From positions 10,168,001-10,232,000 of the forward strand of contig CM034105.1 of assembly GCA_019914945.1 (NCBI GenBank): DNA of 64,000 bases, written 5' to 3'. The first letter of the stretch is position 1, and every line of letters begins with the position of its first letter. This document shows, piece after piece, positions 9,722-22,826 of this stretch. A program made the translations under genes and the position numbers. Below the pieces are notes generated by a model. That model was not told where the DNA came from and made no database searches. It saw nothing but the letters and a program-made list of their open reading frames with translations. This DNA comes from Typha latifolia. Taxonomy: Eukaryota > Streptophyta > Magnoliopsida > Poales > Typhaceae.

Positions 9722-11278
9722 CATGTACATCAAGTTATCATACTCAAATATGCACAAAAAATCCATAAATAACTATGAAGTAAAGTAAATATAATATTGC
9801 TGAACAATAAATAAATATTTGCACACGTGTTTTGCATGTCATGGATTCATAAAGTCAAACATCACATCAATGTTACACTATTTCTAGACTATGGAGGATT
9901 TACTTGCCTGACATCGCTTCCAAGTAAACCAACTCTAACTGCACGACAAGATCATACTCGCACGGTATTGAATCTACCTTGATAATGAAAGTAACAGCAT
10001 AAACACACCTTTCACTAATTAATTAATAATCCTACTAACAACTAATACTTGTATGGGTAGGTCCAACTAGGATCTCCTTATATTTATTGATAAGATAGTG
10101 TTAGTATATTAATCACGATGATGTGACACACTATTAAGGTTCACAAGTGTGATTTATCATCACATTTACTACTTCATCCATTATTGTCCATTTAAATTAA
10201 AAAGAATAGACTACATTCAATTAACTTACTTTATTGAATATAAAAGCACCTCTAATATAATTTCTGAACTCCAATTATAATTAATTTTTTATTAAAAGCA
10301 AATTCATAGAAATACTCTCCTACCACTACCTCATTTATTAATATAACAATTATTATGGCTAACTAGACTACCTTCTAAATGTGATGAATATTTAAGGCTC
10401 AATTGATAAGAATAATGAATAAGATGACTAATATAAATTTAAATAATTAAGATGCTACTAATCTGCTTGGACCAGCTCAAAGCCAAGCCCAAGATTAGGC
10501 CCAAAGCCCCTAAGCCTCGAGGCAACTAGGCCTAAAAGCCTTTCGGGCTAGGCTGCAGCCCAACCTACCAAATCACAAGAGGTGGGCTGGGCTGCACTCA
10601 ACCCAACCTAAGACACAAGAGCTAGGTTGGGCCGCACCCAGCCCAACTCCCCCACTCTCCCTTCCGTCACCTCCAACCCAATCCAAACAGGCGAGAGGTT
10701 GTCGACGGTGAAGGGGAGCGCACCGGCAAATGTTGAGGGAACTTGGAGGAAGGAAACCAAAAAACTGGGGAGTCGACGGGCAAATTGTTGGCCGGCCAAG
10801 GTGGTCAACGACAACGAGGGGCCCTTTCCATGACCGACGGCCATGGAGGTTGCCATTACACCTCATTGAGCCATGAGGGCCTCGAACGCCGACTACTCAA
10901 GCTCTTATGGAAGAAGAGGTAATTACTAAGGCTGACATGGGGAGGCACAAGGCCATCGGTCAACCGATCACCCAACGGAAAGAAAAAAGAGGGAAAAAAC
11001 ATTTCAGCCTAAATTAAATACAAAAATAACTTCACTATATAGGAGAGGACTCATCGACGAGTATCTCCGCGATGACGACAGGCTCCGACGATGCTCCGGC
11101 ATGTGGGAAGGAGAGGAGAAGGGCGGCGACTGAAGGGTGAGGGAGAAAGGAAAGAAAAGAAGAATAAGAGAAGGGGAAGGAAAAGAAAGCAGCGAACGTG
11201 CCGGGCACGTGTGCTTGCTTTAGTTAGTTCTTTTTTCTTATTCTTTGATTTTATTACTATTTCGTACAAGATGTTACA
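9722..11278 (-). repeat. Element B 3' LTR, right segment
   Basis: This is the sense-start part of the LTR, ending on the plus strand at GATGTTACA (sense start TGTAACATC). It aligns with 16790-18231. At 10460-10640 it holds clustered AGCCCAACC/GGGCTGGGC repeats. At 11190-11215 it holds the terminal G-box inverted repeat ACGTGC-CGG-GCACGT. Predicted short ORFs here are GC-rich LTR sequence, not genes. Confidence 0.85.
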
Positions 11279-11298
11279 ATACTCCCCACTAAAAAGAA
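11279..11298 (-). promoter_or_regulatory. Element B polypurine tract
   Basis: In sense: TTCTTTTTAGTGGGGAGTAT directly before the LTR start TGTAACATC. GTGGGGAG is the purine core. Confidence 0.7.
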
Positions 11299-14200
11299 TA
11301 TTTTCCTCAGAATTAAAAGATAATTGCTACTGGCATAAGATTGACTAACAATATCCAAAATTAGAAACTTAATAACTAACATCGCGAGTTCACAAGTTAA
11401 TAGACTTGTCAATATTAAATCATCGATTAGAAAGTTCCATTTATATCAAGGGAATTAAATGTAACATTAAAACTCTTACGCCACATATCATTACATGGGT
11501 ACTTCAAAGGTCAGAGTCTCCGCTCTAGATCTCCAAAGGTTGAATTTGCACACAAATACTCACCCTACTATGCTCCCAGCTTAGGATACTATACGACCAA
11601 GACATTATGACGATAAGAACTTTAGTTATAAGATTTTACTAGGATTCTACCGACAAAATAATCTATTCCTCGAGAATCTAAGGATTAAGATTATCAGACC
11701 AACTAGATAAGGCAAAGAATCACAATCACCCAGTATCACGCAAAATTGATGGTCAAAAAGCTTATCCTAATAAAACCAAGATATATACTCTCCAAATTCA
11801 ACGTAATCCGAACAATTTGCAACGTTGAGTCCACTTTTACAACTTAATTATATTTAGGTAGACACCAATCATATCAATTTACCATTAACATGTCCTTAAT
11901 AGTTTAAATCATTCAAATAACAGTTTACTAGACTTCCTACCAACGGAAGATTTATACTTACTACCCACAAATTAAGGAAAGCGGCCACACACTACCAATA
12001 AAATGATGACCGCACCCTATGACAACAACAGTCATCGATTACCACTTCAATAATTTCTTTTCACTATAACGACTTTCAAATAATTTGCATTATCTCCACT
12101 TCAGAATTTTAATTAATGTCAGAGTAGGATAAATCTGAAATACATATTCTGTCACTACCATACTCATCTCTGGGTGATTAATATATATATACATAAATTC
12201 CAATTGTTACATCATAGCAACTCTATTCGGTCACTAGCTAGCATCTTCTAATTAAACCAAATAGATAAATACTAGTTAACTCTTCTCAAGAAGACATTCA
12301 ATTCATATTTCCATGTCTAAAAGTAGAACTAGGTTAACTTCATATTTAATAATTATATACTCATGACCTTGCTTTTGTATCATCAAGACAATGATTCCGT
12401 CACAATATTTCAAATCTAGCGTGATAGGGAGATCATCATCTATTAATTGGAAGAATTTGAATATTATTGTTTTCAACATGATTCTGCATAAACCAAATAA
12501 TTCTCATGGATGTGATGCACGGAGTGAATATTGCTTCCTTTCACCTGAAACAATGCAGAGTAATCTTTAGGCATTCTCCAAGGGGAGTTTTGTCTTTTTT
12601 TGAGAGAAGTGAGAACTTATTGGTTTCCACTAAATACCGTTATCCAGGTAGAGTTCTTCGTAAGCATGAGGGTGTATCAACAAATCCGAGTCAAAATTTA
12701 TTGCATTAACGAAGAACTTATCTTGTCAGTTGCTTGCTATGCTGAACAAGTGTTATGGTGATTAACATGATTTGCAGAAGCAAGTTGTCAATAAGCTTCA
12801 GAAATTCAGATACAATAGAGAAAAAGAAAAAAAAAATTCTAGTTAACACCTCTACATTGTTGCAATATAATGATTTGAACTATGCATTCACAAAAATGTA
12901 CGACATTAATGATTAACTTAATCACAGGCAGCAAGTTACCAAATTGCGATTGACAAATTATTTACCCATTAAGGAAGCAAGCCCTTGCCTGCATCACCTA
13001 GAGTTCGTTTGGTAGTGTGGGTGAAAGTGCATAAATTCCATGTTTCAGTGGAATGCCCTCATTAATTGTTTATTGTCTGCTTCTTTGTGGAGATTAACAA
13101 AAGAATGCCTCTTTGCAACTCCGGTTGCCATGGTGTGGTTTCAATGGAATTCTACCATATCAATTCAACTATAAACAGAGATTGCTGCACATTTTTTTTT
13201 CTGGTAACTGCTGAATGCGAGTAGGATAAATAGTGAATCAGCTCCAGTGGTTAGGAATTTTAGAAAGAGATCCTATGGTTTGTATCTTTTGTAAGGATTA
13301 CTCCACGTACTTAAACAATTTTAGAGAAATGATTCATGTGGTTTAACTAAACCTAGAGGTTCAATTATAAAAAAAAAATGAAATCCAGAGCACTGAATTT
13401 ATTAAAGTTGCAAACTAACAAATGGGATCTCATTTTCAGCCTTATTAGACTCACATGACTGCTAACTGTGTTTTTGTCATTCAAGAATTTACTCAGTCCT
13501 CATAGTGCCTTCTCTTCTAGCATTTTTTTTTTTAAATGTAAAAATTTTAAAACTAATGAAATCTTCATTAACAGTACAATTCCACACAGTAAGTTCACCT
13601 TCCCTAGTTATTTATCTCTAGATGTATCAGATCTATATAGCATGCAGGCAACAAAACAATCGGGTAGTCTCAAACTATCTACAAGATTTTCAACTGTCCT
13701 GCATCAAATTTTCTTCTCTTCTATTCTATTTTCTCTTTCCCTCTCTTTCAGGCATACACATGAATTGTTCATCATCGTCATGCCATTAATGACTAACCTA
13801 TACCGGAAAAGTGAGCAACTCATAGTTAGTACTACTCTTCACTGAGCTATCAATGTCCCGAATAGTACCAAATATTATGCAATACCTACTCAATAATTAG
13901 ACTGCAGAACAAAAAGAAATAACACATTGTAATAATCTCATCACTTCTTCAATAAAACAACAGTTTATCACCGCATATCTTCATCATCACAAACATTTTT
14001 GCATATAACTGTACTAGTATTTATGAAAACAATAAGATAACTCAAGCATGACATACCCAGCTTATTATGTTGTTCCAGAAATAGCTATATGCAAGATTAA
14101 CCATTCATACATTGGTCTGCCTGTAGTAAACATAATCATTGAAAGGCTTACTTAATATTGCATTTCACTTGTTCTTTAATCATTATAATGCAAAATTGAC

Positions 14201-15705
14201 AATAACTGTAAGTTTAAATTATGCTCCCTCATTAATTATATTTGCAAAAGTTCTAACATCAATTATTTAAATACAACAAACACTAGCCATTGATTGAATT
14301 GTCCTCGAAACCAATCAATATCTTAGCATCATGATGTAATAATTAAAAATTTCGTTTGAGGTAACAATCAAGAATTCAGATACTTAGTAACAAGAAAGTT
14401 AATATCATTCACCAATCTGAATTAGCCATGAGTCAGCTCTCACTTGCCGGTGGATTTTAACTTAATACTAGCCATCCAACTCTCTAAGTTCCATGATCTA
14501 TAAACTGAAGCTTTTCAATATCACTCGAATTATCCAAGCAGGCATCATGAAATTAACTTTTCTAACATTCTTATCAGGAAAAGAAAACTAATATGATGTC
14601 AAGTATCATTTTAGACATTGTCAACACCCAACCGAAACTTTAGACAACAAAGGTGGTGAACACGCACCTACTAAGGACCTGTTAGTTAGTACTCAGGAAA
14701 GGCTCTACACCAAGGCGACCTCCAACCAGACATTAATAACTCACCATCGAATTCACCTTTCCAACCTTAAACACCCTAAACCAACAGCTATTCAAGCTTC
14801 AGTAACTTTGATGCACACACTTAGTCACTTGTCATAAAAGTTGATCCGTATAAATATTATACACCATTTTTTTTGGAAGAAAAAAATAAAATAAAACCAA
14901 CTAATCTTTAGAAAACATCATCAAAACAAATATGGTGCACCATGTAATATTAGACAAGTGACAACCATGGCAGCAATCAGTCCACCGCCTAATGTTCCAC
15001 TCCGACTAATTCATCTCACTAACAGAATAATTTCTAATAACTTAATACTTGATATACTCGCTACGCCTCTAATCAAAACACTGGACGCACAAAGGCATAA
15101 TTATGGGTCAAGGGCATGCACTGACAATTGCAATAACACTCTATCCTCATGAACTGTTGAATTTGACTACAAATCTCGTCACCAACCCCAACCACTCATC
15201 ACTCTGACGCAAGATAAATTGGATTTACTTACCACAGAATAGAGTCCAAAACAGCACAAGTACACACCTAACCAAGGAAATATATAAAAACCACACATAT
15301 GAAGATTGACAAAACCAATTATCGTTACATTTTTTATTTTTTTTCTTGACTAGTAACAAGATTTCAGCATGTAGCTTCATATCATTTCCTACATGAATCA
15401 CGACACATGAGGGCAAAAAAATGTAATTATTCCCCTTTTACTTTCTAACTCGATTACACATATGACCTCGCAATGCTAAAGATAATTACCAGTCAGTTTA
15501 CCCAATTTAAACAAGCAACAACACATTACTTATTTACCAACAAAATTTTCAAATTCGTATTCATTTAATTTATAGATTTCAAAAGTAACACCCATATGTC
15601 GCTAATGTCAAACATATCCATCCATGCGTAGTCTCTAAGTTTTCCTACACGTCACTTGTATGGAAAGTATTTTAGAAAGCTTGTCGGATTATTTGCTGAA
15701 ACCTA
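11299..15705 (-). other. Interior of element B, non-coding
   Basis: About 4.4 kb of AT-rich DNA between the PPT and PBS of B. The longest open stretches (about 125 codons at 13468-13845 and 67 at 12506-12709, both plus strand, opposite to B) are low-complexity and resemble nothing I know. I see no gag zinc knuckle, protease DSG, YVDD or integrase motif on either strand. The region presumably carries packaging and dimerisation signals, but none can be pointed to. Confidence 0.7.
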
Positions 15706-15721
15706 GGCTCTGATACCATGT
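15706..15721 (-). promoter_or_regulatory. Element B primer-binding site
   Basis: In sense: ACATGGTATCAGAGCC directly after the LTR end TGTTTCA. TGGTATCAGAGC is the canonical plant initiator Met-tRNA PBS, here a perfect match. Confidence 0.85.
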
Positions 15722-18231
15722 TGAAACACCCGCCACCAAATATACGTGCCTCTCATGTGGGTAGAACCTACATGGTTTCCACATGACTTCTTGGTCAAAG
15801 TTTCTACACGATAATAAGATAAGGATCTCACATTTCTAGAAATAATACAACAAAGAAAACCCAAATTACACAGGCCATAATAAGCCCTAAAATACATATC
15901 CATACATCACAACAGAGTAAATACCCGCATAGGGGCTACAACCTATCTGACTTAGTTTACAATAAAAGAAATAGATAAAAGAAAGGGTAAATAAATCTTC
16001 TTTAGCTCCTCTACGGTCTTAGGGTTATCTACTAATCTGAAAATATTTTTACTAAAAGTGGTGAGCACAAAGCCCAACAAGTATATACCTCTACAGTCTA
16101 AAAGTAGTGTAAGGAAAGATGTCACACCATACGCATATAGGCCAACATAATCATAATAAATCATCCATACAACATGTCTTTCATGCCCATATCTACAACT
16201 CATATAAATAATAAGGGAATATATGATATGTATCATTTAAAATAACAAAACCTTTCTCCCATGCTCCCACATAGCCATAGCTATAATTTATCATTATTTG
16301 CTCATCGAGCTATCCACCATATCATAACACATGCTCACCAATCATCTCATACATCGAGAAGGGATAGACATCTAGAGGTAATATCACCCGTACATACTTG
16401 GCGACGCTACACATGACTAGTTGTGTGTGGCCAACAGACTGAGGACCCAAGTTGTAAGCCCATATCTCACTCTCTATAATCATCACCGCCAACATTGGGA
16501 TAATCAAGAGCCCTCAGCTTATCAGTTGACGCCATGACTCTACATCATCAGCTCGTCAGTTTCATATCACTTGTGCCTAGTCTCTAAGAGGGTAGTGTGA
16601 TTGCCTGAATGTCACTCAGGCTAACGACCTCTGGCATAGACCATTTATCTCATAAGCACCATACAATGAACTCTACCTTTAACCCTGGGTTGAGTTAGTA
16701 AAGGGCACTACCTAGTTAGGACTTAAGTATATGGTAATATGTGCAAATAGTGCAATGATTAACATCATCAATCATATGACATATACATCAAGTTATCATA
16801 CTCAGGTATGCACCAACAATCCATAAATAACTATGAAGTAAAGTAAGTATAATTATGCTGAACAATAAATAAATATTTACACACGTGTATTTTGCATGTC
16901 CTGAATTTATAATGTTAAACATCACATCAATGTTACACTATTCCTAGACTACGAAGGATTTACTTGCCTAACATCGGTTCCAAGTAAATCAATTCCAACT
17001 GTGCCACGGGATCATCCTCGCACGGTATTAAATCTACCTCGATAATGAAAGTAACAACATAAACACATCTTTCACTAATTAATTAATAATTTTACTGACA
17101 ACCGATACTTGTTTATTAATCAAAATGATTTGAGACATTATTAAGGTTCACTAGTGCGATTATCATCACATTTACCGCTTCACATTATTGTCCATTTAAA
17201 TTAAAAAGAATAGACTGCATTCAATTAACTTACTTTATTGAATATAAAAGCACCTCTAATATAATTTCCAAACTCCAATTATAATTAAATTCCCATTAAA
17301 AGCAAATTCATAGAAATACTCTCCTACCACTACCTTATTTATTAATATAACAATTATTATGACTAACTACACCACCTTCTAAAGGAGATCAATACTTAAA
17401 ACTCAATTGACAAGAATAATGAATAAGATGACTAACATAAATTTAAATAATAAAGGTGCTACTAATCTGCTTGGACTATCTCAAGGCCAAGCACAAATCC
17501 CCCAAGATTGGGCTCGAAGCTCCGAGGCAACTAGGCCTAAAAGCCTTTTGGGCTGGGCCGCACCCCAACCCACCAAATCACTGGAGCTGGAATAGACTGC
17601 ACCAGCCCGACCCACCAGAGCTAGGCTGGGCCACACCCAGCCCAACTCCCCCACACTCCCCTCCGTCACCTCCAACCCGATCCAAACAAGGGAGAGGCTG
17701 CCGACGACGAAGGGGAGCAGACTGGCAAATGCTGAGGGAACTCGGAGGAAGGAAATCGGAAGATTGGGGAGTCAATAGGCAAATCGCTGGCCAACGGCGA
17801 TGAGGGGCCCTCTCCATGGCTAACGGCCATGGAGATTGCCATTACATCGGAGCCACGAGGGCCTCGAAAAGGAGAGGGAACTACTAAGGCCGGCATAGGG
17901 AGGCATAAGGCCATCAGTCGGCCGATCACCCGGCGGGGTCCGACAAGAAGGAAAAAGAGGGAAAAGACATTTCAAGCTAAATGAAATACAAAAATAACTT
18001 CACAATATGGGAGAGGACTCACAAGTATCTCTACAGCGATGGCAGGCTCTGGCAATGCTCTAGCGTGCGGGAAGGAGAAGAGCAGGGCAGCAGCTGTAGG
18101 GTGAGGGAGAAAGGAAAGAAATGAACAAGAAGAGAAGGGGAAGGAAAAGAAAGCAGCGCATGTGCACTTGCTATTGTTAGTTCTTTTTTATTTTTATTTT
18201 ATTTTATTACTATTTCGTAGATGATGTTATA
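15722..18231 (-). repeat. Element B 5' LTR
   Basis: A 2510-bp LTR. On the plus strand it runs from TGAAACACCC to GATGTTATA (sense TGTAACATC with one substitution). It aligns with 2035-3071 plus 9722-11278. It contains AGCCCAACC-type repeats at 17530-17640. Short ORFs in its GC-rich part (17407-17929) are matched by equally poor ORFs in the other LTR and are not genes. Confidence 0.88.
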
Positions 18232-18463
18232 GTTAGAAAATGTAAAACATGCTAGAACTCCTATGAGTACAACTACCAAACTATGAACGGACATTTCAGA
18301 AAAAAGTGTTGATCATGCATTATATAGGAGTATGATTGGTAGTCTTTTGTACTTAACTGCTAGTAGATTCGACATTGCATTCAATGTGGGTGTGTGTGCT
18401 AGGTTTTTAGTCTGAACATAAAAAGACATATTTATTTGCTGTGAAATCGTATTATAAAATATG
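18232..18463 (+). pseudogene. Element D reverse transcriptase, second part
   Basis: Continues the copia RT interrupted at 2034. After the GTTAG duplication it reads ENVKHARTPMSTTTKL, a stop, then DISEKSVDHALYRSMIGSLLYLTASRFDIAFNVGVCARF. Family members have the same LYR-MIGSLLYLTASRPDI block, which marks the end of RT and the start of the connection to RNase H. After a stop it reads SEHKKTYLFAVKSYYK and ends at solo LTR G1. The register with 20926 onward is restored when G1 and one ATATG copy are removed. Confidence 0.88.
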
Positions 18464-20920
18464 TAAAACATCCAAACCACCAAATACACGTGTAAACTGC
18501 GTGGGTAAATTCCCCCACGCGGTGCATCACATGACCTATCAGTAATGGGATTTCACAAGGCACATAACAGCACAAGTTCATACCATAAATAAACTCAACC
18601 ATAAGAGTCCGAATAAAAGTTCCACATGCCACAACAAGCCTTCAAGATACACATCTAAAATACAACGTCAATCATAACTCCCTGGTAGGCGCTCAATACA
18701 ACTAATAGACATACTGAAATAAAAAGGCAGCTACTCCTCGCTACCCGCACTTACGTTCCCTAGCTATGAAATAATGCCACCAAGAGGTGGTGAGCACACA
18801 GCCTAATGAGTAGGATCCATACAATCTATAATAATGAAATCATGCTTGATACAATCTTTTATTCATACCAATCTCAATTATAGTGTTTACATGCTATGCA
18901 TAACAATAAAAGGGTAGTTCAGTTATCTCGTGCTCATCAAGGCATTAATCATATTTTATCATAGCTCACCGAGCCATTCACCACACTTGGTAGATACTCT
19001 CAAGAAAATCATCTATCACATAACCATCCATCATCTCATATATCGAGGAGGGATATATACACATCTAGCGATAATGTCACCTACACATGCATGGCGACAC
19101 TACATGTGACCGGCTGTCTATAGCCATCAGACTAAGGACCCCAGTCATAAGCCCATATCTCACTCTCTCTAAATCATCATCGCCCTCAATAGGAGAATCG
19201 GGAGCCCTCGGCTCATCAACGGACACCCTAACCCTACATCGTCGAGTACCGCTAGAGATACATTCCTGCCTCACAATCATATTCTTCTAACATCAAAATC
19301 TAGTCCTGACTATACAGTATAATTATCTGAATGCCACATAGGCTCTCGAGCTCAGGTGTAGGCCGCTAATAGTATAGTCATATAAGATACACTCTACTCT
19401 TAAGTTGAGTAAGTAGGGGCACTACCTAGTCAGGACCCGACTACTAATGATAGGTGAAAGTGGTGCAGTGTCTATGAGTGTATAAGACATGTCATAGTCA
19501 TCATGATCGTTACATTCTATATTTATAACAGATATTTATGCAAGAGTTTATCATACATGATATATGTAGAGCATCGTTACACTAATACATATGCTAACAT
19601 TCTCATAATATCATGATGAGTAAATTATCAATAACTGCACATGTCAAGATATATCATAATACACTAGATATATATATCAATACCGGCATTTCTTATAGTG
19701 TCATGGATGGTATAATAACTATAACTACATTATTCTAGACTTGTATAAACTCTACTCGCCTAGGGGGTCTCCACCGTACACTAAATCTCGTCAACTAGTC
19801 GGCTCCTCCGAAATCCCAAACTCCTTTTTTTCCTCACGTAGTATCAATCCTATTAATTCACGCAAGTAAGGCTATACATAGGATTAGTGAATTAATGGAA
19901 TAAATTTCCTTATTAGAGAATTCATGTTTAGGCATATACATGAGTCAAGGGTCTCCTAGGGTGAGTTCTATGTTATCCTAAAATTCACATTATAATAAAT
20001 TATCATTACAGGGGTGGTTAGGCTAATTAATCAAGTGGAAGTAGATAGACAGGGTTATAAGGTCCAAATGGCCCCAAATGGGCTAGATTAGGGGTATTGG
20101 GTTGGGCCCAAGCCCAACTCAACAGATAGGGAGGAAATAGCTCATGGGCTATAATCCAAACTACAACCCACGGGCTCCATGGGCTGCAGTTTAGACCGCA
20201 GCCCACAGGCCTTGTGGATTCATGGGCTGCAGTTTTGAACTGCAGCCGTTTAGCCTTATGAGCTGCGGTTCCGACCGCAGCCCAGCAAGGGTGTGGGTGG
20301 GGGTTAAACAACTCCTACCCTCGCATGCTCTTCCCTTCCAAGGGAAGGAGATAGAGGGAGGGGGAGAGAAGAGCCCGGCGCTACCGGTGGCCCACGCCAC
20401 CGGTAGCCCGCTCTTGACGTCAGCGGTCGACAGCCCGCGGCCCTTACCCGAGGTGGGTGGCTTGCCGAAGGGAAGGGGAGGAAAAGGAGATGAGGAAATG
20501 AAGGGGAGGGAGAGAGGCACGGTGACTATTGCAATCGACAGCGCCGATGATGTAGCCACGCGGTCGAGAGGGTTGAGTATCGGTAAGAAAGGGTATCAAC
20601 GATTATAATAAAAGAAAAGGTTTACCGAGGGGGGTGGTCGCGCGGTTGGCTTCGTCGGCAATCGGCTCCGGGGCCTCGTCTTTGGCATCGGCAACCCGAG
20701 GGAGAGAAGAGGGAAGGAGAGGTAGCGAGGTGGAGAACAGATGGTGTGATGGGAGGGGGGAGGAAGGAGATGATGGAGGTGGGGATGGTGGTGTGCACGT
20801 CAAGGGAAGAGGAAGGAGAAGAGGAAGGACGCGGTGGCAGTGGTGCTGGGACGCACGCACGTGCTCGGCGCGTGTGTGGATCCCTCCCTCCTTTTTATTA
20901 ATATGGTTTCGGGTGTTACA
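18464..20920 (-). mobile_element. Solo LTR G1
   Basis: A 2457-bp solo LTR with perfect 5-bp target duplications ATATG (18459-18463 and 20921-20925), lying in copia D. On the plus strand it starts TAAAACATCC (expected TGAAACACCC) and ends GGGTGTTACA. It shares blocks with G2 (28349-31113) and G3 (63314 onward). It contains GGGCTGCAG/CTGCAGCCC repeats at 20140-20290 and an imperfect G-box palindrome near 20848-20880. The GC-rich sense-start part yields overlapping ORFs on both strands (20191-21040), none credible. No internal region remains, so it arose by LTR-LTR recombination. Confidence 0.9.
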
Positions 20921-21450
20921 ATATGTCAGTACCACAGTTGATTTGGGTATCTGGTTTACGTATGATTCAAGTGCTATCATATCCGGATACACAGATTCTA
21001 ATTGGGCAGGTTCATGTGATGACAAAAAAAAGTACCTCAAGTGGCTGTTTTTATGTTGGAAATAATCTAGTTGCTTGGAATAGTAAGAAGCAGAACTCGA
21101 TATCTTTATCTACTGCAGAGGCCGAGTATGTAACAGCAGGCAGTTGTTGCTCACAATTATTGTGGATGAAACAGATGATCAAGGAGTATGACATTGAACA
21201 TGATACAATGGTGATTGTGACAATATGAGTGCTATTAATATTTTAAAAAATCATGTTCAACATTAATGTACAAAACACGTTGATATCCGACATCATTTTA
21301 TATGTGAGTTAGTTGAAGACAAAGTAATAGCACTGGAATATGTTGAGACAGAAAAACATTTGGGCGATTTGTTTACAAAACCTTTGGATGTACAAAGATT
21401 TGAATATCTTCGTACTTATTTTGGGATTTGTGATTTGGACTAATTTCTTT
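20921..21450 (+). pseudogene. Element D RNase H
   Basis: Copia RNase H domain: VDFGIWFTYDSSAIISGYTDSNWAGSCDDKK (catalytic Asp in GYTDSNWAG), then STSSGCFYVGNNLVAWNSKKQNSISLSTAEAEYVTAGSCCSQLLWMKQMI (catalytic Glu in AEAEY). A frameshift near 21030 separates these parts. Further on the frames give DNMSAINILKNHVQH, TKHVDIRHHFICELVEDKVIALEYVETEKHLGDLFTKPLDVQRFEYLRTYFGICDLD and a stop near 21442. This is the standard end of copia pol, with LADIFTKPL changed to LGDLFTKPL. The domain removes the RNA template during cDNA synthesis. Confidence 0.88.
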
Positions 21451-22826
21451 CTTGTACGAGTTGCGTGTTTTTTTTTTGTTTTTAGGTTTTTTGCAAATAT
21501 TTTGATTTATTCTTTTTCAGTTCTAGTTTGCATATGAGTTTGTTTCTTTTTATGTTGAGAGTCTTTTTGTTATCTTAAAGTATATTGTGTCATTTCTGAT
21601 TTATTCACTCTCACAACTTATCTAATAATTAAATTTAATTCCTTTATAACATGTGTATATTCTTAAGTGAGGATGATGCCATGAAATATTTTCTTAGGTA
21701 GCTTTCTTTTAATTATGATATGCACAGTTTGACCTTATACTTAGTCAACAGAATTGTATTCATAAAAAATCAATGAAAATGGCTACAATGAGTTAGAGTG
21801 AAAGCCATCTTGTTTAGAGTCTAGTTTGACTCAATACTTTTCTTGAAAATTTAAAATAACAGATTTATACTTTGTTCAGTGATAAAAATAATATAGGAAA
21901 AATTTCTTATCAAGTTTTGGAGAATAAGTTAAAAAGTGCATAAATTAATACTAAGTCAGTTTGACTACTATGTTGCATTATTATTTAATAGAAAAGTTTA
22001 TTTAAGAAGATTATTTCATGTTGTCAATGCTCAGCTTGCATGTGCATTTTGTTATGATCAATCAAGATTAATCATTAATGTATGTGATGTATTAGAATTG
22101 ATCATAATATACTCTTGATGACTTGATTGATCTGTGTATGACTTATTTCATTTGATTGACATACTTATATCTTGAATTTAACTCAGAATTTTTAGAAGTG
22201 CATCTCCAAAAATATTTTGAATTTCTTGATTAAAAAGGGGTCACATTTGAACGCAAGACTTGTGAGTTCGAACGCGGAACCTGGCACATTCAAACGTGCG
22301 GACTAGTGCATTCGAACGCACGCGGGGTTCTTTATATACTGCTTCCGAACCCCATTGTATCATCTTCCCTATCTTCAAACTCTAAAAAACCCTTTTCATC
22401 CACTCTCTCAAATCATCAAAACTTCCACGTTTTTCACTAAATCTTCCACCCTATAATCTTTCAAAGGGGTTTTCTACTCCGGATCTAGTGTTTTTGGGCA
22501 TGGATCTTCAAGTTTTTCACCATCTTTTGCGAGGTATGAATTAAGAATAATTTCTTATTTTTTCTTCAAATTAGCCTCTTGATCTCGGTTTGATTTTGTG
22601 TGTTTTCGAGTTTTGATCACGATAGAGTTTTTATCTAGATGTTCTTTGAGCAATTGAACATGACAAACATGTTAATTTGGATTTCACTTAGGGTTTTTAT
22701 GTTTCCTTATTTTTTTGTGATATCCTTTTTGTCATGAGAATTTTTTTGGGTATGCTTTGAATGTTAAGCATGGTTCTGTTTCTCTCTAGAATGCCTAGAA
22801 AAATTTTGTCATGAGAATTTCCGCTG
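21451..22826 (+). other. Element D post-pol leader with putative internal promoter and intron start
   Basis: AT-rich sequence after pol. From 22245 it changes character: four TTCGAAC/TTCAAAC-type motifs (22245-22325) lie directly upstream of TTTATATA (22331-22338). A pyrimidine-rich leader and an ATG (22500) follow, reading MDLQVFHHLLR. The frame runs into GAG|GTATGAATT (22534-22543), a good 5' splice site. A candidate acceptor TCTCTCTAG (about 22782-22790) precedes AATGCCTAGAAAAAT, which opens MPRKIL. The segment is cut near 22826 by the A2 fragment. Reading it as a leader, intron and exon start for the ORF at 27096 is my inference. Confidence 0.5.
22331..22338 (+). promoter_or_regulatory. 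Putative TATA box of the element D post-pol transcription unit
   Basis: TTTATATA in CTTTATATACTGCTTCC, immediately downstream of the GTTCGAAC-type array (last copy GCATTCGAACGC at 22309-22320) and about 160 bp before the ATG at 22500. The arrangement matches that in the LTRs of A. No experimental support is possible from sequence. Confidence 0.45.

Larger units (their letters stand above)
2035..18231 (-). mobile_element. Element B: non-autonomous LTR retrotransposon (LARD-like), interrupted by element A
   Basis: On the minus strand B runs 5' LTR (15722-18231), PBS (15706-15721), non-coding interior, PPT (11279-11298) and 3' LTR (2035-11278, interrupted by A). Target duplications are GTTAA (2030-2034) and GTTAG (18232-18236), one mismatch. 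The flanks rejoin copia RT codons, which confirms the insertion. Without A the element is about 9.5 kb. The interior of about 4.4 kb shows no gag, protease, RT or integrase similarity in any frame, so B depended on proteins supplied in trans. Large size, long LTRs and no coding match the LARD class. The LTR termini (TGTAACATC...TGTTTCA) resemble the Tekay-like element H, a possible helper. Confidence 0.85.

Noticed and set aside
13468..13845. A 125-codon frame in the interior of B
   Set aside because: Antisense to B, low-complexity, no motif.
20191..21065. Open frames of 122-145 codons in G1
   Set aside because: They cross the LTR/copia boundary or lie in GC-rich LTR start sequence; no domain, and equivalents in G2 and G3 differ.
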